This document shows, piece after piece, positions 25,641-33,838 of a stretch of DNA of 64,000 nt. The notes under the pieces are model-generated. The model had not been told where the DNA came from and searched no databases. It worked only from the letters and a program-made list of their open reading frames with translations. The position numbers and the translations under genes were made by a program. This stretch comes from Desertibacillus haloalkaliphilus (lineage in GTDB: Bacteria > Bacillota > Bacilli > Bacillales > KJ1-10-99). Each line of letters starts with the position of its first letter. Positions within the stretch are counted from its first letter, which is position 1. The DNA is taken from positions 1-64,000 of the forward strand of contig NZ_JAHPIV010000009.1 in NCBI RefSeq assembly GCF_019039105.1, in the 5' to 3' direction.

Positions 25641-27142
25641 AAGGAATTATGTTACAGGGTACGGCCTCAGATGTTGGCAAGAGTGTCCTGTGTACCGCGT
25701 TATGTCGAATTTTTCAGAGGCGCAATTTGAAAGTGGCGCCGTTCAAGTCACAAAACATGTCTAACAATTCTTATGTTACCCGTGATGGCAAAGAAATTGG
25801 ACGGGCACAAGGGGTACAAGCTGAAGCAGCGAAAATTGAAGCGTCTGTTTTTATGAACCCCATTTTATTAAAACCGCGAAGCGATTGTGATTCGGAGGTT
25901 ATACGTTTTGGAACTTCGTTTGAAACCTTATCAGGAAAAAATTATCGTGAGCAATTCTATCAAAAAGGGATCGAAATAATTGTTGAATCATTACAAGAAT
26001 TAGAAAGCGATTATGATTACCTTGTCATTGAAGGCGCGGGCAGTCCTGTTGAAGTGAATCTGAACGACCGTGAAATTGTCAACATGAAGGTCGCTGAACT
26101 TGCTGATGTTCCTGTCGTCTTAGTTGCTGATATTGATCGAGGCGGTGTTTTTGCAAGTATTGTGGGTACACTTGCATTACTCAGCGAGGAAGAAAAGAGT
26201 CGTGTCGTTGGTATTATCGTGAACAAGTTTCGAGGAGATTTGTCTTTATTTGAAAGTGGGATCGACTGGATTGAAGAATATACAGGGAAAAAAGTGATTG
26301 GTGTTGTGCCACATCTTCAAGACATGACGATTGAAGGGGAGGATTCTTTATCACTAACAACCCAATTTCAGTCAAAAAAGCGTTCTGGAGAGATAGACAT
26401 CGCGGTTATCGAGTTACCGTATATTTCAAATTATACCGACCTTGAGCCGTTCCGGTTTGAAGAAGATGTATCGATTCGGTTTGTGCGAGATCAGACAGAG
26501 TTCGGTCAGCCAGATGCTGTCATCATACCCGGTACGAAAAGTACGTTCCATGATTTAAAAGTTATCAAAGAACGTCAGCTTCATCGTAAATTAAAGGAGT
26601 ACGCGCAAGATAGTGGGACCATTGTAGGGTTGTGTGGTGGCTATCAGATGCTCGGTGATGAATTAATTGATAAAGCAGGTAGTGATACAGGCATTGTTGG
26701 CAATAAACAGCAAGGCTTAGGAATTGCCCCACTAGTTACCTATTTTCATAACCAAAAGAAAACGATTCGCTCAAAAGGAATTTTAGTAGATAAAGAGAAC
26801 AAAGCATCAACGGTAATTGAAGGATATGAAATTCACCTTGGTGAAACCGTACGCAAAAACAACGAAGTCTCACCTTTATTACTTGTTAATGACGAGGCTG
26901 AAGGTGTGAATATCGATCAAGGTAGAATCATTGGTACCTATTTTCATTCATTATTCCATAATGATGAGTGGCGGACGGATTGGTTAAATAAGATCCGTGA
27001 GCAAAAAGGAATGGAAAAGCAAGCGGTTAACTATTTACATGATGAAAAGGATGCCTCGTTTGAACGACTGGCAAAACAAACCGAAAAAGTTTTAGATATT
27101 GATTACTTACTTGAAATGATTGACAACTGGGGTAGCCGCTAA
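25637..27142 (+). CDS. cobQ: Cobyric acid synthase (CbiP/CobQ)
   Basis: A 501-residue glutamine-dependent amidotransferase that amidates four side chains of adenosylcobyrinic acid a,c-diamide to give cobyric acid. The N-terminal ATP-binding half starts with QGTASDVGKSVL, and contains SQNMSNNSYVT and DIDRGGVFASIVGT. The glutaminase half has the nucleophile Cys in IVGLCGGYQMLG and a late His in GTYFHSLFHN. Starts by ATGA overlap with cobU. No corrin-ring genes are in this window, so the upstream substrate must come from another locus or from salvage. Confidence 0.93.
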   Translation: MKGIMLQGTASDVGKSVLCTALCRIFQRRNLKVAPFKSQNMSNNSYVTRDGKEIGRAQGVQAEAAKIEASVFMNPILLKPRSDCDSEVIRFGTSFETLSGKNYREQFYQKGIEIIVESLQELESDYDYLVIEGAGSPVEVNLNDREIVNMKVAELADVPVVLVADIDRGGVFASIVGTLALLSEEEKSRVVGIIVNKFRGDLSLFESGIDWIEEYTGKKVIGVVPHLQDMTIEGEDSLSLTTQFQSKKRSGEIDIAVIELPYISNYTDLEPFRFEEDVSIRFVRDQTEFGQPDAVIIPGTKSTFHDLKVIKERQLHRKLKEYAQDSGTIVGLCGGYQMLGDELIDKAGSDTGIVGNKQQGLGIAPLVTYFHNQKKTIRSKGILVDKENKASTVIEGYEIHLGETVRKNNEVSPLLLVNDEAEGVNIDQGRIIGTYFHSLFHNDEWRTDWLNKIREQKGMEKQAVNYLHDEKDASFERLAKQTEKVLDIDYLLEMIDNWGSR

Positions 27143-27960
27143 TGATCACTGTCAGAAAGAAAAAGAAAGAGATGGTTTGGTTAGATGGTTTAACGTTGGC
27201 CTTTCAGTTTTTAACAATTATCCCGATTAAAAAGAACGTGCCGTGGGACGCGAGACGGGCAAGGGCGTCTGTATTGAACTTTCCTTTCATTGGTGCTGTG
27301 CTAGGCATATTACTATCTATGCAAGCTTTTCTATTACTTGAATATACAGCTTTTTCAACTGTGGTGATTGCTGCTTGGCTCCTCTGTTTTTCGATTGTAT
27401 TTTCGGGTGGTCTTCATCTTGATGGTTGGATGGATGTGAGTGATGCAATTTTCTCCTACCGTGATCAAGAACGAAAGCTTGACATCATGAAAGATTCAAG
27501 GGTAGGTGCATTTGGGGTTTTATCGTTGCTGTTTTTATTAGGTTGGCGTTATGTTTTTATTCTTGAGCTCTTAAACCTTTCAACGTTTTCGTTTCTCTAC
27601 TTTTTTATTATACCAGTGCTTACACGTTGTATGATGGGGCTGTCATTAATTTATGGCCGACCTGCCCGTAAAGAGGGGATGGCGCATGCGTTTAAACAGC
27701 ACTTGTCGCAACGGCTTGGTACTGTTTATTTTGGATACTTAGTCATGTTATTTTTTGTTATTGTCACTGTCTACTCCAACTATTACATGGATATGTTAGT
27801 GATGATTTGTTCTGCACTGTTATTTTTGGTAGGGTTTACGATTCTCGTATTTCGCCAATTTGGTGGTGTGACTGGAGATACAGTTGGAGCGACTGTTGAA
27901 GGAGGGGAAACGTGGTTATGGATGACCGTGTGGCTATTACATTACTCCGTCATGGGTTGA
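27142..27960 (+). CDS. cobS: Adenosylcobinamide-GDP ribazoletransferase (cobalamin synthase) CobS
   Basis: A 272-residue membrane enzyme joining adenosylcobinamide-GDP to alpha-ribazole(-phosphate). It has six or more membrane helices, and the family motif GGLHLDGWMDVSDAIFSYRD followed by MKDSRVGAFGVLSLLF; later GGVTGDTVGATVEGGE. ATG overlaps the cobQ stop (TAATG). The reading frame overlaps the next gene by 49 bases. Confidence 0.92.
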   Translation: MITVRKKKKEMVWLDGLTLAFQFLTIIPIKKNVPWDARRARASVLNFPFIGAVLGILLSMQAFLLLEYTAFSTVVIAAWLLCFSIVFSGGLHLDGWMDVSDAIFSYRDQERKLDIMKDSRVGAFGVLSLLFLLGWRYVFILELLNLSTFSFLYFFIIPVLTRCMMGLSLIYGRPARKEGMAHAFKQHLSQRLGTVYFGYLVMLFFVIVTVYSNYYMDMLVMICSALLFLVGFTILVFRQFGGVTGDTVGATVEGGETWLWMTVWLLHYSVMG

Positions 27961-28526
27961 CAAAAGCGAATGAAGAAAAGCGTTATCTTGGTTGGTCGGA
28001 TGTCGGCTTGAGCGAAAAAGGTAGAAAACAATTACAAACGTATGCGACGAGTGATTATCCAACTGGAGACCTGTATTTGAGCAGTGATTTATTACGTTGT
28101 GTACAAACACTTGAAGTGTTATATCCACACAGGCCATATGATGTAGAAAAAAACTTACGGGAATGTCACTTCGGTAACTGGGAATTAAAGACTTATCATG
28201 AGTTGAAGCATCAACAGGAGTACCGTAATTGGCTCACCAATCCAAGTGACCATGCTCCAATAAATGGAGAGGGCATGCAACAATTTAACCAACGAGTGAC
28301 AATTGCATGGCAAAAGGTTATCTCATATTTTGAAGCAGAACATATTCGGCACTTGATCATTGTTACCCATGGAGGTGTGATCAGAGCACTATTATCAGAT
28401 TACGCACCCGTAAAAAAGGAATTTTGGGAGTGGGAAATCGGACACGGAAAAGGATACACATTGATTGGCGATCGACAGCAAGTAAGGGGGAATCAGCGTT
28501 GCACTTTATTACAGGAGGTGCCATGA
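27912..28526 (+). CDS. cobC: Histidine phosphatase, probable alpha-ribazole phosphatase (CobC)
   Basis: A 204-residue phosphoglycerate-mutase-like phosphatase. Catalytic motif LLRHGLTKANEEKRY is near residue 10 and the second His lies in IIVTHGGVIRALL. In this operon it most likely dephosphorylates alpha-ribazole-5'-phosphate or adenosylcobalamin phosphate. The GTG at 27912 has GGAGG six bases upstream; the ATG at 27918 is less well spaced. It overlaps cobS by 49 bases and the next gene by 28. Confidence 0.85.
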   Translation: MVMDDRVAITLLRHGLTKANEEKRYLGWSDVGLSEKGRKQLQTYATSDYPTGDLYLSSDLLRCVQTLEVLYPHRPYDVEKNLRECHFGNWELKTYHELKHQQEYRNWLTNPSDHAPINGEGMQQFNQRVTIAWQKVISYFEAEHIRHLIIVTHGGVIRALLSDYAPVKKEFWEWEIGHGKGYTLIGDRQQVRGNQRCTLLQEVP

Positions 28527-28927
28527 ATGGGAAGCGTAAATGGGTTTGCAACTACTATGATATTGACCATGGTAACGGTGTTTTCTGGTATAATAGCTAC
28601 ACAAGAAAGAATTTTGAATTTTTATACTCTTGCGATTGCCCAATCGTTGTCATAGAAGGATTAGAAGTGTTGATCCAATCGTTGTTGCATTATGATGATG
28701 CGCGACACCGATTTAATGAACAATTAGAGCAGTGGTTACATTGGGAAACGCAAGAATCAGAGCATCAATTGATTTTGATTGGTACTGAAATTAGTAAAGG
28801 GGTTGTACCTATGGAGGCAGCAAACCGTAGGTGGCGAGACCTTACAGGTTGGTGTTATCAAGATGTGACAAGGCGAGCTGAGCGTGTGGACCTTATTTGG
28901 TATGGATTACCTCAGCAATTGAAATAA
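28499..28927 (+). CDS. Short CobU-like protein, function uncertain
   Basis: A 142-residue product that looks like a shortened, diverged CobU. Its start MHFITGGAMNGKRKWV resembles the P-loop but has Arg where Ser/Thr should follow GK. Its C-terminal half (LIGTEISKGVVPMEAANRRW, DLTGWCYQDVTRRAERVDLI) matches the end of CobU. It may be a regulatory or partner subunit, or a degenerate copy. TTG at 28499 follows TAAGGGGG by eight bases and overlaps cobC by 28 bases. The symbol is left open because activity cannot be inferred. Confidence 0.7.
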   Translation: MHFITGGAMNGKRKWVCNYYDIDHGNGVFWYNSYTRKNFEFLYSCDCPIVVIEGLEVLIQSLLHYDDARHRFNEQLEQWLHWETQESEHQLILIGTEISKGVVPMEAANRRWRDLTGWCYQDVTRRAERVDLIWYGLPQQLK

Positions 28928-28946
28928 TCTAAAGGAGGATGATGAG

Positions 28947-29522
28947 ATGAAGTTATATACGAGAACTGGAGATGAAGGGAAAACAAGTGTGATCGGAGGA
29001 CGATTAACGAAAGATGATATTCGAGTGGTTGCTTATGGGACGACTGACGAGGTCAATTGTTTTGTCGGTCAAGCTGCTACACAGTTAGACCCCAAGCTAT
29101 TTGCTGATATCCTTGAGGAATTAGAGAAGATCCAACACGAGTTGTTTGATTGTGGTGGTGACTTGGCAATGGTTTCTGACAAGTACCCATATAAAGCGAC
29201 CGAAGAGAGTATCGAATTTTTAGAAAAGCGAATTGATGAATATATTAAAGAAGCACCTGAGTTAGAACGATTTATCTTACCAGGGGGTGCACCGGCAGCT
29301 GCAACGCTCCATATTTGTCGCACCGTTACACGTCGTGCTGAACGTTATGTCTCACAATTGCACCGTGAAGATACGACGAACCCCGTGGTTCTAAAATATT
29401 TAAACCGCCTTTCTGATTATTTTTTTGCAGTAGCTAGAGTGGTTAACTTTCGTTCGGGTGTAAAAGATGTTGAATATGAACGCAGTGCTAATGTATTTAA
29501 AGATGGAAAAAAGGAAGACTAA
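28947..29522 (+). CDS. yvqK: PduO-type ATP:cob(I)alamin adenosyltransferase
   Basis: A 191-residue enzyme that adenosylates cob(I)alamin or cobinamide to the coenzyme form. Family marks: MKLYTRTGDEGKTSVIGG at the N-terminus with ATP-binding residues, GTTDEVNCFVGQA near 31, and the helix RRAERYVSQLHRE with FILPGG and DYFFAVARVVNF further on. The ATG follows AGGAGGATGATG. Last gene of the riboswitch operon, ended by a terminator. Confidence 0.92.
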   Translation: MKLYTRTGDEGKTSVIGGRLTKDDIRVVAYGTTDEVNCFVGQAATQLDPKLFADILEELEKIQHELFDCGGDLAMVSDKYPYKATEESIEFLEKRIDEYIKEAPELERFILPGGAPAAATLHICRTVTRRAERYVSQLHREDTTNPVVLKYLNRLSDYFFAVARVVNFRSGVKDVEYERSANVFKDGKKED

Positions 29523-29536
29523 TCATTGTGTGGATG

Positions 29537-29574
29537 AAGCGGAAAGTATCAACCTGATGCTTTTCGCTTTTTTT
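29537..29574 (+). terminator. Terminator of the cobamide operon
   Basis: A 10-bp stem AAGCGGAAAG/CTTTTCGCTT (one wobble, 13-base loop) is followed by TTTTTT, 15 bases after the adenosyltransferase stop. Confidence 0.85.
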
Positions 29575-29580
29575 AATGGT

Positions 29581-29880
29581 CAAGGGGCGGAGTGCGCGAA
29601 CGAGGAAGAATACTCAGGTAAGAACGCTTACTCGCACCGCCTTAGGATTAAGTATTAGGGTGAATTCACCGAAGTAGAAGAAGCTTGTTCGAGGGAGGGT
29701 CAGGGGCGAAGTGCGCGAACGAGGAAGAATACTTATGTAAGAGCGCTTACTCGCACCGCCTTAGGATTAAGTATTAGGGTGAATTCACTGAAGTAGAAGA
29801 AGCTTGTTCGAGGGAGGGTCAAGGGGCGGAGTGTGCGAACAGGGAAGGATATCAAGGGAGGTTAGCTTACTCGTACCTGT
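29581..29880. repeat. Tandem intergenic repeat, two full 120-bp units and a degenerate third
   Basis: Unit 1 (29581-29700) and unit 2 (29701-29819) are nearly identical apart from about eight changes; unit 3 (from 29820) keeps the first 20 bases and then decays. Each full unit starts GGGGCGGAGTGCGCGAA and contains TTACTCGCACCGCCTTAG, whose CCGCC and CGCA pair imperfectly with the GGCGG and TGCG of the start, so each can fold into a hairpin. No ORF with a ribosome site runs across it. A related single copy is at 32155-32224. The remainder to 29987 carries only the upstream region of the VanW gene. Confidence 0.85.
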
Positions 29881-29987
29881 AGTATGTATTAGCCTCACTA
29901 TTAAAAGTTTAAAAATAAAAGTAGGACATACATTTATGTAAATTTTTTACATAGTTTATTTATGGGAGGCCGTATAAGGGGGGAGCT

Positions 29988-30938
29988 ATGAAGAGGAGGT
30001 TATTTGTTTTTACTGTTTTATTCTTATTGTTAGGTTGTGAGACTGAACCGGAGGAGGCGCGGACGTCAACGCTGCATTCCTCTTTCGCACATCAGGAGAT
30101 GATGTTTAAAAAACCAGTCGTATGGAAGATAACACTCATTGATGGACGAGAGGAGGAAGGGGTTAAAACGATTACACTGAACGATTTTGGGTACAATGTG
30201 AATCGTTCAGAGCTAAACGAGCATGAACTTGAATCTCTTGCCCGGAGCTTAGCTGTCCAGATTGATCAGCCTATGGTTAATCCTACGATTGATGAAGAGG
30301 GTGAGCTAGTCCCTGGAAAAAATGAAATTATATTAAAGGAGGATGAACTTGTTGGTGCCTTGTTAGAACTGCCATATGAGCAAAAACAGATCGAGCTTCC
30401 TATTTATGAGACAGAGCCAACGGTTGCAGTGGAGGATCTAGATGCGATAAAAGACGTGTCATTAGGGAGTTTTACTACATATTTTAACCCTAATGTCCAA
30501 GGAAGATCATTAAATATTGCAGAGTCTTCAGCGGCGATTCAACATTATGTATTAGGTCCAGATGATGTATTCTCCTTTAATTCAGTTGTAGGAGAAAGGA
30601 CCATCAAAAGAGGTTATCATGAAGCAAAAGAAATTGTGAATCAGGAATTTGTCATGGGGGTTGGGGGAGGAATTTGTCAAACCTCATCGACATTGTTTAA
30701 TGCAATTGACAAAGCAGGATTAGAGGTCGTCGAGCGCTACACACATTCTCGAGAGATAGGTTATGTGTCCCCAGGTAGAGATGCAACCGTATCTTGGGGA
30801 GGGCCAGATTTCAAATTTAAGAATCCGTACGACTTCCCGGTGCTCATTGCTACGGATGTATCATTAACGAGTGGTGAAATTAGCGTTGATGTGTATGCGT
30901 CTCAACAAAAATATGATTTATTTGTCAAAAGTGAATAG
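29988..30938 (+). CDS. VanW-family lipoprotein
   Basis: A 316-residue lipoprotein with signal peptide and lipobox LLGC. The second half is a VanW domain (about 155-290): LGSFTTYFNPNVQGRSLNI, VFSFNSVVGERTIKRGYHEA, GVGGGICQTSSTLFNA, and FKNPYDFPVLI. It resembles B. subtilis YoaR-type proteins but without a G5 domain. VanW function is unknown; a cell-wall role is inferred from its frequent neighbours. The ATG follows AAGGGGGGAG. It is monocistronic with its own terminator. Confidence 0.82.
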   Translation: MKRRLFVFTVLFLLLGCETEPEEARTSTLHSSFAHQEMMFKKPVVWKITLIDGREEEGVKTITLNDFGYNVNRSELNEHELESLARSLAVQIDQPMVNPTIDEEGELVPGKNEIILKEDELVGALLELPYEQKQIELPIYETEPTVAVEDLDAIKDVSLGSFTTYFNPNVQGRSLNIAESSAAIQHYVLGPDDVFSFNSVVGERTIKRGYHEAKEIVNQEFVMGVGGGICQTSSTLFNAIDKAGLEVVERYTHSREIGYVSPGRDATVSWGGPDFKFKNPYDFPVLIATDVSLTSGEISVDVYASQQKYDLFVKSE

Positions 30939-30950
30939 TTCGTTGATAGA

Positions 30951-30981
30951 GTAGCGAAGAGAAAGACTCTCGCTGCTTTTT
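30951..30981 (+). terminator. Terminator after the VanW gene
   Basis: Arms GTAGCGAAGAG and CTCTCGCTGC pair over about 10 bp with one bulged A and a 5-base loop, followed by TTTTT. Confidence 0.8.
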
Positions 30982-31108
30982 CCTTTCACTTAAGGAGAAT
31001 TTTTTCGCACGATTAAATGTTTGTTGAAAGAAGTAGTTATAAAAATTGAGCGGCCTTCATAGGATAACAATGTAAAAAAAGTTAGTGTACAAGTACAAGG
31101 AGGATATC

Positions 31109-32113
31109 ATGGTCATTGACTATTTTAAGCGATTTTTAATTGCGGTTATTATTGCAATATGTATCGGGATCTTGTTTATAAGTGGGACAGCCACTTATGC
31201 AGAACATTCGAATGAGGTCGATAATCACACGATTTTCGAAGATAGGATGTGGCCAATCGAAGGTGAAATGACAGATACATATGGTACAAGGGGCGGAAAC
31301 CATCATGGGATTGATATTGCCGCCCCTGAAGGTACGCCCATTTATAGTGTTGAGGATGGAACGGTAACAAAATCATATTATTCTGATACATATGGTAATG
31401 TAGTGTTTATTGAGCATCCAAGTGGCTATGAAACCGTCTATGCCCATATGCAAGAACGACAAGTGAATGAAGGTGAAGTCGTGGGGGTAGGTGAGAAAAT
31501 TGGTACAGTTGGAAATACAGGGCGATCATCAGGAAGCCACTTACACTTCGAGGTACATAATGGAAATTGGGACGTAGACAAGACAAATTCAATTGATCCT
31601 TTATTAGTGTTAGCTGACCGAGTCGAGCAACCAGATTCACTTGTGGCATCCGTTGAGGAACACACTGATATGGAAAAAGAGGACGAGCCATCGTTTGCAG
31701 AGATTGAGCAATCAATCGTCGTGATGAAAGTAGCTGAGGATATGTTCCTCGATCCAATAAAACGAATAGAAGCGCAAAAGGGACTATTAACGACGCGTAC
31801 TGACAGTTCAGATGAAAAGATAGAGTTAGATGTTGAGACAGGCGATACATTATGGGAAATCGCTCATCAGCATAAAGTATCCATAGACGAACTTAAGGAA
31901 TGGAATAATCTTGATTCAGAAGTGATTGGTGTTGGCGATACGCTTACGATTTACTCTCATGAACGAAAACGTTATATTGTAAAACAGGGCGATACTTTAT
32001 CGACAATTGCCAAGGATGTTGGTGTTTCTGTTGATGAATTGAGAGAACTAAATGACTTAAAACATGATCAAATTTTTCCCGGTGATACGTTAGATGTTGA
32101 ACGAATGAAATAA
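31109..32113 (+). CDS. Exported M23 peptidase with two LysM domains
   Basis: A 334-residue secreted cell-wall hydrolase. A signal peptide (about 1-32, ending near ATYAEHS) precedes an M23 (LytM) domain at about 60-160 with Zn motifs HHGIDIAAPEG and SGSHLHFEVHNG. A linker leads to two C-terminal LysM repeats (about 235-280 and 287-332, each with GDTL and a ...VGDTL or PGDTL end) that bind peptidoglycan. It cleaves peptide cross-bridges. Whether it is vegetative or sporulation-specific is not shown. The ATG at 31109 follows AAGGAGG; an upstream in-frame ATG at 31085 lacks a site. Confidence 0.88.
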   Translation: MVIDYFKRFLIAVIIAICIGILFISGTATYAEHSNEVDNHTIFEDRMWPIEGEMTDTYGTRGGNHHGIDIAAPEGTPIYSVEDGTVTKSYYSDTYGNVVFIEHPSGYETVYAHMQERQVNEGEVVGVGEKIGTVGNTGRSSGSHLHFEVHNGNWDVDKTNSIDPLLVLADRVEQPDSLVASVEEHTDMEKEDEPSFAEIEQSIVVMKVAEDMFLDPIKRIEAQKGLLTTRTDSSDEKIELDVETGDTLWEIAHQHKVSIDELKEWNNLDSEVIGVGDTLTIYSHERKRYIVKQGDTLSTIAKDVGVSVDELRELNDLKHDQIFPGDTLDVERMK

Positions 32114-32122
32114 AAAGCAGGA

Positions 32123-32154
32123 AACAGCGTGATCTCAATTGAGATCACGCTGTT
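32123..32154. repeat. Perfect 32-bp palindrome
   Basis: A 16-bp perfect palindrome AACAGCGTGATCTCAA and its complement with no loop lies 10 bases after the M23 peptidase stop. It can form a hairpin terminator, but no U-tract follows on the plus strand because the intergenic repeat copy begins at once. It is symmetric, so it could also serve serA on the opposite strand. Confidence 0.7.
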
Positions 32155-32224
32155 CGGAGTGCGCGAATAATGAAGAGTAATCAAAGAAGAGCACTTACTC
32201 GCACCGCCTTAGATTAGAGTATGA
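32155..32224. repeat. Dispersed single copy of the 29.6-kb intergenic repeat
   Basis: It shares GGAGTGCGCGAA, then a GAAGAGTAAT stretch and the block CTTACTCGCACCGCCTTAG with the array at 29581-29880. It abuts the palindrome at 32123-32154. No coding potential. Confidence 0.7.
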
Positions 32225-32263
32225 GAGTAGAAATACAGAGGGGTGAGAGGTGAAGCATAGAGG

Positions 32264-33838
32264 TTATAGTTCAATTTTATCTGCAAAAATAATTTCGTCG
32301 ATGGAAGTTAGATCCTTTAGAACGTCATCATTAACATTTTTATCAACAGAAAGCATCATAATCGCCTCCCCACCTTCTTCTTTTCGACCTACTTGCATGG
32401 TAGCGATGTTGACATTGTGTTTTGCAAGTAATTGTCCCATATAACCAATGACCCCAGGACGATCGGTATGTTGGATGTAAATGATATGTCCACTTGGGTA
32501 AAAGTCAACATTAAAGCCATTTATTCTAACAATTCGCGGTCCATACTCTTTTACATATGTTCCTTGGAGGTCGAATGAACGATCCTCACCGTGAACAATT
32601 GCATGAATAATGTTTGAATAGCCATAAGAATTGTTAACATATTTTTCGCCAAAAGTGATGCCGCGCTCTTTTGCAATGAAAGAAGCATTGACATCATTTA
32701 CAGGAGCATCGACTCGCGGTTGTAAAAATCCAGCGATCAAGCTTCGCGTCGTAATCGATGTTTCATGATCGGTAATTTCTCCACCATAATTAACCTCGAT
32801 TTCTTGGACGGGTGTTTTACTGCATTGTGCTAGAATCGTGCCCATCACTTTTGTCAATTCATAATATGGTTGTACTTTCTCATAGACTTCTTTTGAAAGT
32901 GTAGGCATATTAATCGAGTTGTTTGCCGGATTTCCTTCTAGAAAACGAATCACTTCTTCGGATACTTGTGCCGCAACGTTTAGTTGTGCTTCTTTTGTTG
33001 ATGCAGCAATATGAGGTGTTGCAATCACCTGATCATACTCTAAAAGATTATTATGGTTTGCGGGTTCTTCTTCAAATACATCAAGTGCAGCACCGGCCAC
33101 ATGACCATTTTCAAGGTAATGCTTTAGGGCTTCTTCATCAATAACTCCACCACGAGCACAGTTAATTAAATAAACACCACTCTTTGTTTTTGCAATGTTC
33201 TTCATGCCTAGGAGCCCTTTCGTTTCTTTTGTTAACGGTGTGTGAACTGTAATGATATCTGATGATTCAAGAACTTCATTTAGATCGGCTGGAACCACCC
33301 CAACCTTTTCTGCCCTATCTCTCGTTAAGAACGGATCATACACAAGTAAATCCATTTCAAAGGCATTGGCACGTTGAGCTAGTTGTGTACCAATCCGTCC
33401 GAACCCAACAATACCTAACGTTTTCCCTCTGAGTTCTGTACCTTGAAAGGCTTTACGATTCCATTCACCTGATTTAATGGACTGGTTAGCTTGTGGAATA
33501 TGTCTGACTAATGATGCCATCATTGCAAAGGTATGCTCGGCTGTTGAGATCGTGTTCCCATCAGGTGCATTGACAACAACGATCCCTCGTTTTGTTGCCG
33601 CATCAATATCGATGTTATCGACACCTACACCGGCACGAGCAATAATTTTTAAGTTGGTCATCTTGTCTAGTAAATCAGCAGTGACTGCTGTTGCACTGCG
33701 TACGAGCAAAGCATCAAAGGTGTCAAGAGTTCCTTCGACTTCATCGACGTTTTTTTGGACACAAATAACATTGTCATTTTCTAACAAAGGTAGTAATCCA
33801 TCTTTGCTCATCGCATCAGAAACTAAGATATTGTACAT
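32264..33838 (-). CDS. serA: D-3-phosphoglycerate dehydrogenase
   Basis: A 524-residue enzyme that oxidises 3-phosphoglycerate in serine synthesis. The N-terminal substrate domain is split by the NAD domain (GKTLGIVGFGRIGTQLAQRA, residues about 139-158); catalytic residues are in NCARGGVIDEEAL and ATPHIAASTKEAQ. The C-terminal part carries the ASB domain and an ACT domain (HTDRPGVIGYMGQLLAKHN), the usual serine-feedback site. The ATG at 33838 is preceded by AAGAAGGAAG. It stands alone; no T-box was found on this strand. Confidence 0.95.
   Translation of the reverse strand: MYNILVSDAMSKDGLLPLLENDNVICVQKNVDEVEGTLDTFDALLVRSATAVTADLLDKMTNLKIIARAGVGVDNIDIDAATKRGIVVVNAPDGNTISTAEHTFAMMASLVRHIPQANQSIKSGEWNRKAFQGTELRGKTLGIVGFGRIGTQLAQRANAFEMDLLVYDPFLTRDRAEKVGVVPADLNEVLESSDIITVHTPLTKETKGLLGMKNIAKTKSGVYLINCARGGVIDEEALKHYLENGHVAGAALDVFEEEPANHNNLLEYDQVIATPHIAASTKEAQLNVAAQVSEEVIRFLEGNPANNSINMPTLSKEVYEKVQPYYELTKVMGTILAQCSKTPVQEIEVNYGGEITDHETSITTRSLIAGFLQPRVDAPVNDVNASFIAKERGITFGEKYVNNSYGYSNIIHAIVHGEDRSFDLQGTYVKEYGPRIVRINGFNVDFYPSGHIIYIQHTDRPGVIGYMGQLLAKHNVNIATMQVGRKEEGGEAIMMLSVDKNVNDDVLKDLTSIDEIIFADKIEL

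Noticed and set aside
29581-29880. Possible CRISPR array
   Set aside because: Units are contiguous 120-bp tandem copies without unique spacers, and there are no cas genes nearby.
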